From Marinoscillum sp. 108 (lineage in GTDB: Bacteria > Bacteroidota > Bacteroidia > Cytophagales > Cyclobacteriaceae): a stretch of 64,000 bases of DNA. The notes below the pieces were generated by a model. That model ran no database searches. It worked only from the letters and a program-made list of their open reading frames with translations, and was not told the origin of the DNA. Of this stretch, positions 61,777 to 64,000 are shown in pieces. The DNA lies in assembly GCF_902506655.1 (NCBI RefSeq), contig NZ_LR734808.1, forward strand, positions 1,860,001-1,924,000, written 5' to 3'. A program made the translations under genes and the position numbers. Within the stretch, counting starts at the first letter, position 1. Each line of letters opens with the position of its first letter.

Positions 61777-62624
61777 AGCAAAATTTTGCGCAAAAGCAAT
61801 TTAGTATTCATCCAAATAAAGAGTGATGGATTGAGTCCCCAGCGAACGAGCCTGATAGGGAGCCAGTCCCTGCCATAGGGGAAACTGCTCACATCAAAAT
61901 GTGGCCAGAGTGCGGGCTTTACATTGTTAAAAAACTCCCTCCTGTTATGCCAATAATAATCTGGCTGACGAGGCGGCATCACCTCCATACCCAGGTGAAA
62001 GGTAAGCCGTGCATGGTCATAAAATGCCAGGCGATTTGCAAAAGCGAAAAGGTTGTGCGCAAGAGCTACCCCAATAAAGGGAATTCCGACACAAATATGC
62101 CCTAGAATGAGTTGTTCAGCAATGGCCTTGGAGAACACAAAGCAGTCGAATCCCGGATGCTTTTTACCCTTTAATAAATACATTTCCGACACCTCCTTAT
62201 TGGCATATCCCCACGGTATTCTCCGCCTGTTGATAATCACCGCATCATTCCCCTTACGAATCTGCTCGCTCACGAAATCATAAAACGAAGGCTGTAGTGC
62301 AATATCCATATTGGTATAAATGTAGTAGTCCCCATTGAGTTTTACAGCCTCAGCCAGGATATCTGCTATCAACGGATAACGCCTCTTTGGATTAAAATCG
62401 CCAAAATCCAACACCGATCGGGATAGATTGGGGAGTTCGGTCATATATTTGGGGAGAGGGCTCACATCTTCAGAATATCGGGTCGCACAAACCCTCACTT
62501 TCAGATGCCCTGTACCGTGAGTCAGGGCATTGGCAATACTCTGAAATGTCACCTCCTGAATGCGCTGTTGATCAGTGCTTTGGCTGTCGAAGGGATTGAG
62601 TATATGGATAAGGCTAAGAGACAT
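61773..62624 (-). CDS. Glycosyltransferase-like protein, opposite orientation
   Basis: I prefer ATG 62624 (MSLSLIHILNPFD), which leaves 14 bp before the Wzm gene; the frame extends to 62651, where it would overlap it by 13 bp. About 283 residues. A GT-A-like centre, YPLIADILAEAVKLNGDYYIYTNMDIAL, has the NxD-type nucleotide-sugar site, followed by VIINRRRIPWG and HPGFDCFVFSK. Family not assigned. It is the only minus-strand gene in an otherwise plus-strand polysaccharide locus and overlaps the preceding gene by 4 bp at the 3' ends. Confidence 0.7.
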   Translation of the reverse strand: MSLSLIHILNPFDSQSTDQQRIQEVTFQSIANALTHGTGHLKVRVCATRYSEDVSPLPKYMTELPNLSRSVLDFGDFNPKRRYPLIADILAEAVKLNGDYYIYTNMDIALQPSFYDFVSEQIRKGNDAVIINRRRIPWGYANKEVSEMYLLKGKKHPGFDCFVFSKAIAEQLILGHICVGIPFIGVALAHNLFAFANRLAFYDHARLTFHLGMEVMPPRQPDYYWHNRREFFNNVKPALWPHFDVSSFPYGRDWLPIRLVRWGLNPSLFIWMNTKLLLRKILL

Positions 62625-62638
62625 TAAGAACAAATGAT

Positions 62639-63451
62639 ATGAATACCACACGCATCACTGCCCTAAATTACACAACGCGTGAATACTTCAAACAAATTTA
62701 TAAACACCGACATATCATAAGGTCGCTGGTAAGACGTGACCTGAAAATCAAATATTCCCAATCCGTACTTGGCTGGACTTGGGCATTCATACAGCCCTTA
62801 ACAGCACTGATCATCTATTCCATTTTCTTCAGATATGTCTTCGACTTTCAGTTTGACAAATACCCTTACGCACTTTATGTACTCTCCGGTATTCTTCCCT
62901 GGCACATGTTTAGCCAAAACCTGCACCAATCCTCCGGAGTACTACTCAGTGAGCAAGAGTTAATTAGAAAAATCGCCTTCCCTAAGTTCATTTTATTGCT
63001 AGCGAAAAGCTTCGTGAGCCTCATAGAATTAGGCTTTGGCCTGGTCCTTCTACTTACTTACCTGGCCATCCAATCAGGAATCACCTGGAACATCCTTTTA
63101 CTTCCTTGTATCGTACTCATAAACCTACTGATCAGCATGATTATCCCAATTTGGATTAGTCAGCTTTCGGTAAAAAAAAGGGATCTGCTGCACCTCGTCC
63201 CATATCTGGTTAATTTTGGAATTTGGCTAACTCCTATTTTCTACACCATCGAAAACACGCCCAAATTGCTCTCCACAATCATCTATGCCAATCCTATGAC
63301 TGGCATAACCATGACCTATCGGTGGGTACTATTCGGAGATCCTTTCCCTCTGGAGGCTCTTATTTCGCCCACCTTATGTATTGGTGTACTGTTGCTCCCC
63401 GGGATTGTTTTGTTTAAGAATTTTGATAAAAAAATAGTAGATCACATCTAA
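62639..63451 (+). CDS. wzm: ABC-2 type polysaccharide export permease (Wzm-like)
   Basis: 270 residues, six hydrophobic helices. SLVRRDLKIKYSQSVLGWTWAFIQPL is the conserved N-terminus of Wzm/TagG permeases, and SGILPWHMFSQNLHQSSG and LTPIFYTIENTP complete the family profile. It moves finished glycan across the inner membrane together with the ATPase encoded immediately after it (stop TAA and start ATG share one base). Confidence 0.9.
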   Translation: MNTTRITALNYTTREYFKQIYKHRHIIRSLVRRDLKIKYSQSVLGWTWAFIQPLTALIIYSIFFRYVFDFQFDKYPYALYVLSGILPWHMFSQNLHQSSGVLLSEQELIRKIAFPKFILLLAKSFVSLIELGFGLVLLLTYLAIQSGITWNILLLPCIVLINLLISMIIPIWISQLSVKKRDLLHLVPYLVNFGIWLTPIFYTIENTPKLLSTIIYANPMTGITMTYRWVLFGDPFPLEALISPTLCIGVLLLPGIVLFKNFDKKIVDHI

Positions 63452-64000
63452 TGTTGGAGGTAAACCATTTATCTAAGTCTTACAACCGTTCGGAAGTATT
63501 GAATAACGTCAGCTTCAAGCTACTGTCAGGAGATATTGTGGGCATCCTTGGTGAAAATGGTTCCGGTAAGTCAACTTTGTTAAAAATCATATCAGGTATT
63601 GTGGCACCTACTGCTGGAGATGTCCGCTACGTGGGTCAGCTTTCCAGCCTACTGGAAATAGGCAGTGGCATACAACCAGACCTCACCGGGGAGGAAAATT
63701 ACTACCTCAAAGGAGAACTTCTTGGACTCAGTCGTCCAGACCTAAAGAACAGAATCGGTGAGCTCAACCAATTTACGGAGCTCGCTCCCTGGATGAACCA
63801 CCCGGTAAAACACTATAGCGATGGTATGTATATGCGACTGGCATTCGGGATAGCCCTCACCCTGGAAGCAGATATCTACCTCTTTGATGAGATCCTGGCC
63901 GTAGGCGATACCAAATTTCAGCAGAAATGCTTCGAAACAATCATCAACCTCTCCCAGAAAGGAAAAATCATCGTGCTGGTGAGCCACAACATCACAGAGC
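63451..64000 (+). CDS. wzt: ABC transporter ATPase (Wzt-like), 3' end outside window
   Basis: The frame starts at ATG 63451, overlapping the permease stop by one base, and is still open at the window edge (183 codons visible). Walker A is GENGSGKST (34-42), the signature is YSDGMYMRLAF (in place of the classical LSGGQ), and Walker B is IYLFDEILAVGD, with the Asp-Glu pair, followed by VLVSHN. The altered YSDGM signature is characteristic of Wzt/TagH polysaccharide exporters. The carbohydrate-binding C-terminal domain, if present, lies outside the window. Confidence 0.92.
   Translation, partial: MLEVNHLSKSYNRSEVLNNVSFKLLSGDIVGILGENGSGKSTLLKIISGIVAPTAGDVRYVGQLSSLLEIGSGIQPDLTGEENYYLKGELLGLSRPDLKNRIGELNQFTELAPWMNHPVKHYSDGMYMRLAFGIALTLEADIYLFDEILAVGDTKFQQKCFETIINLSQKGKIIVLVSHNITE

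Overview
The window looks like part of a chromosome from a member of the Bacteroidota, most likely of the order Cytophagales. This rests on five proteins with type IX secretion (T9SS) C-terminal sorting or CHU/gliding-type C-terminal domains, a PorP/SprF outer-membrane protein next to giant surface proteins, a DUF6090 protein, an AraC regulator fused to a seven-helix membrane domain, SUMF1-like and CotH-like surface proteins, and the lack of strong Shine-Dalgarno sequences. The genus assignment is inference; no rRNA or tRNA is present to confirm it.

Layout. 1-2.1 kb: end of a sensor histidine kinase, a DUF1801 protein, a small anchored protein, then a ~320 bp gene-free stretch that folds into three long hairpins and ends in a strong intrinsic terminator (candidate non-coding RNA). 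2.3-7.4 kb: thioredoxin-like lipoprotein, membrane-bound AraC regulator with a secreted HExxH protein, TylF-like methyltransferase. 7.4-24.5 kb: secreted and surface proteins (two T9SS cargoes, a CotH/lamin-tail T9SS protein, a PA14-like T9SS protein), three M16 peptidases (one two-domain fusion, one split active/inactive pair), an MDR dehydrogenase and an outer-membrane DUF6268 protein. 24.6-31.2 kb: GrpB, a J-domain protein, a tightly overlapping DNA-alkylation repair operon (AraC-Ogt fusion, stand-alone Ada Zn domain, AlkB), sterol desaturase, DinB-like protein, DUF6090 protein.

31.4-42.5 kb is the most unusual region: fifteen short, functionally unrelated genes, all on the minus strand and visibly more AT-rich than the flanks. 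They are separated by 125-560 bp spacers whose ends carry TAAC boxes just after stop codons and GTTA boxes just before the next gene, with inverted pairing between the two ends. This is the architecture of an integron gene-cassette array (attC-like sites). No integrase gene lies in the window, so it would be a CALIN-type cluster. Contents include a GNAT enzyme, HEAT-repeat protein, Yip1 membrane protein, methyltransferase operon, TonB-like and TPM-domain proteins, a Crp-like regulator with an SDR that share a palindromic operator, and a DUF262 + HEPN pair that looks like a defence or toxin-antitoxin module.

42.7-59.1 kb: 2OG-Fe(II) oxygenase, a formylglycine-generating-enzyme-like lipoprotein, then a co-directional unit of a giant T9SS protein (~3130 aa), a 12-repeat cadherin-like protein with a gliding-type C-terminus, and a PorP/SprF protein. 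59.2-64 kb: start of a cell-surface polysaccharide locus with its own acyl carrier protein, KASIII-like synthase, family 2 glycosyltransferase, GNAT acyltransferase, an oppositely oriented glycosyltransferase-like gene, and a Wzm/Wzt ABC exporter whose ATPase runs off the end of the window.
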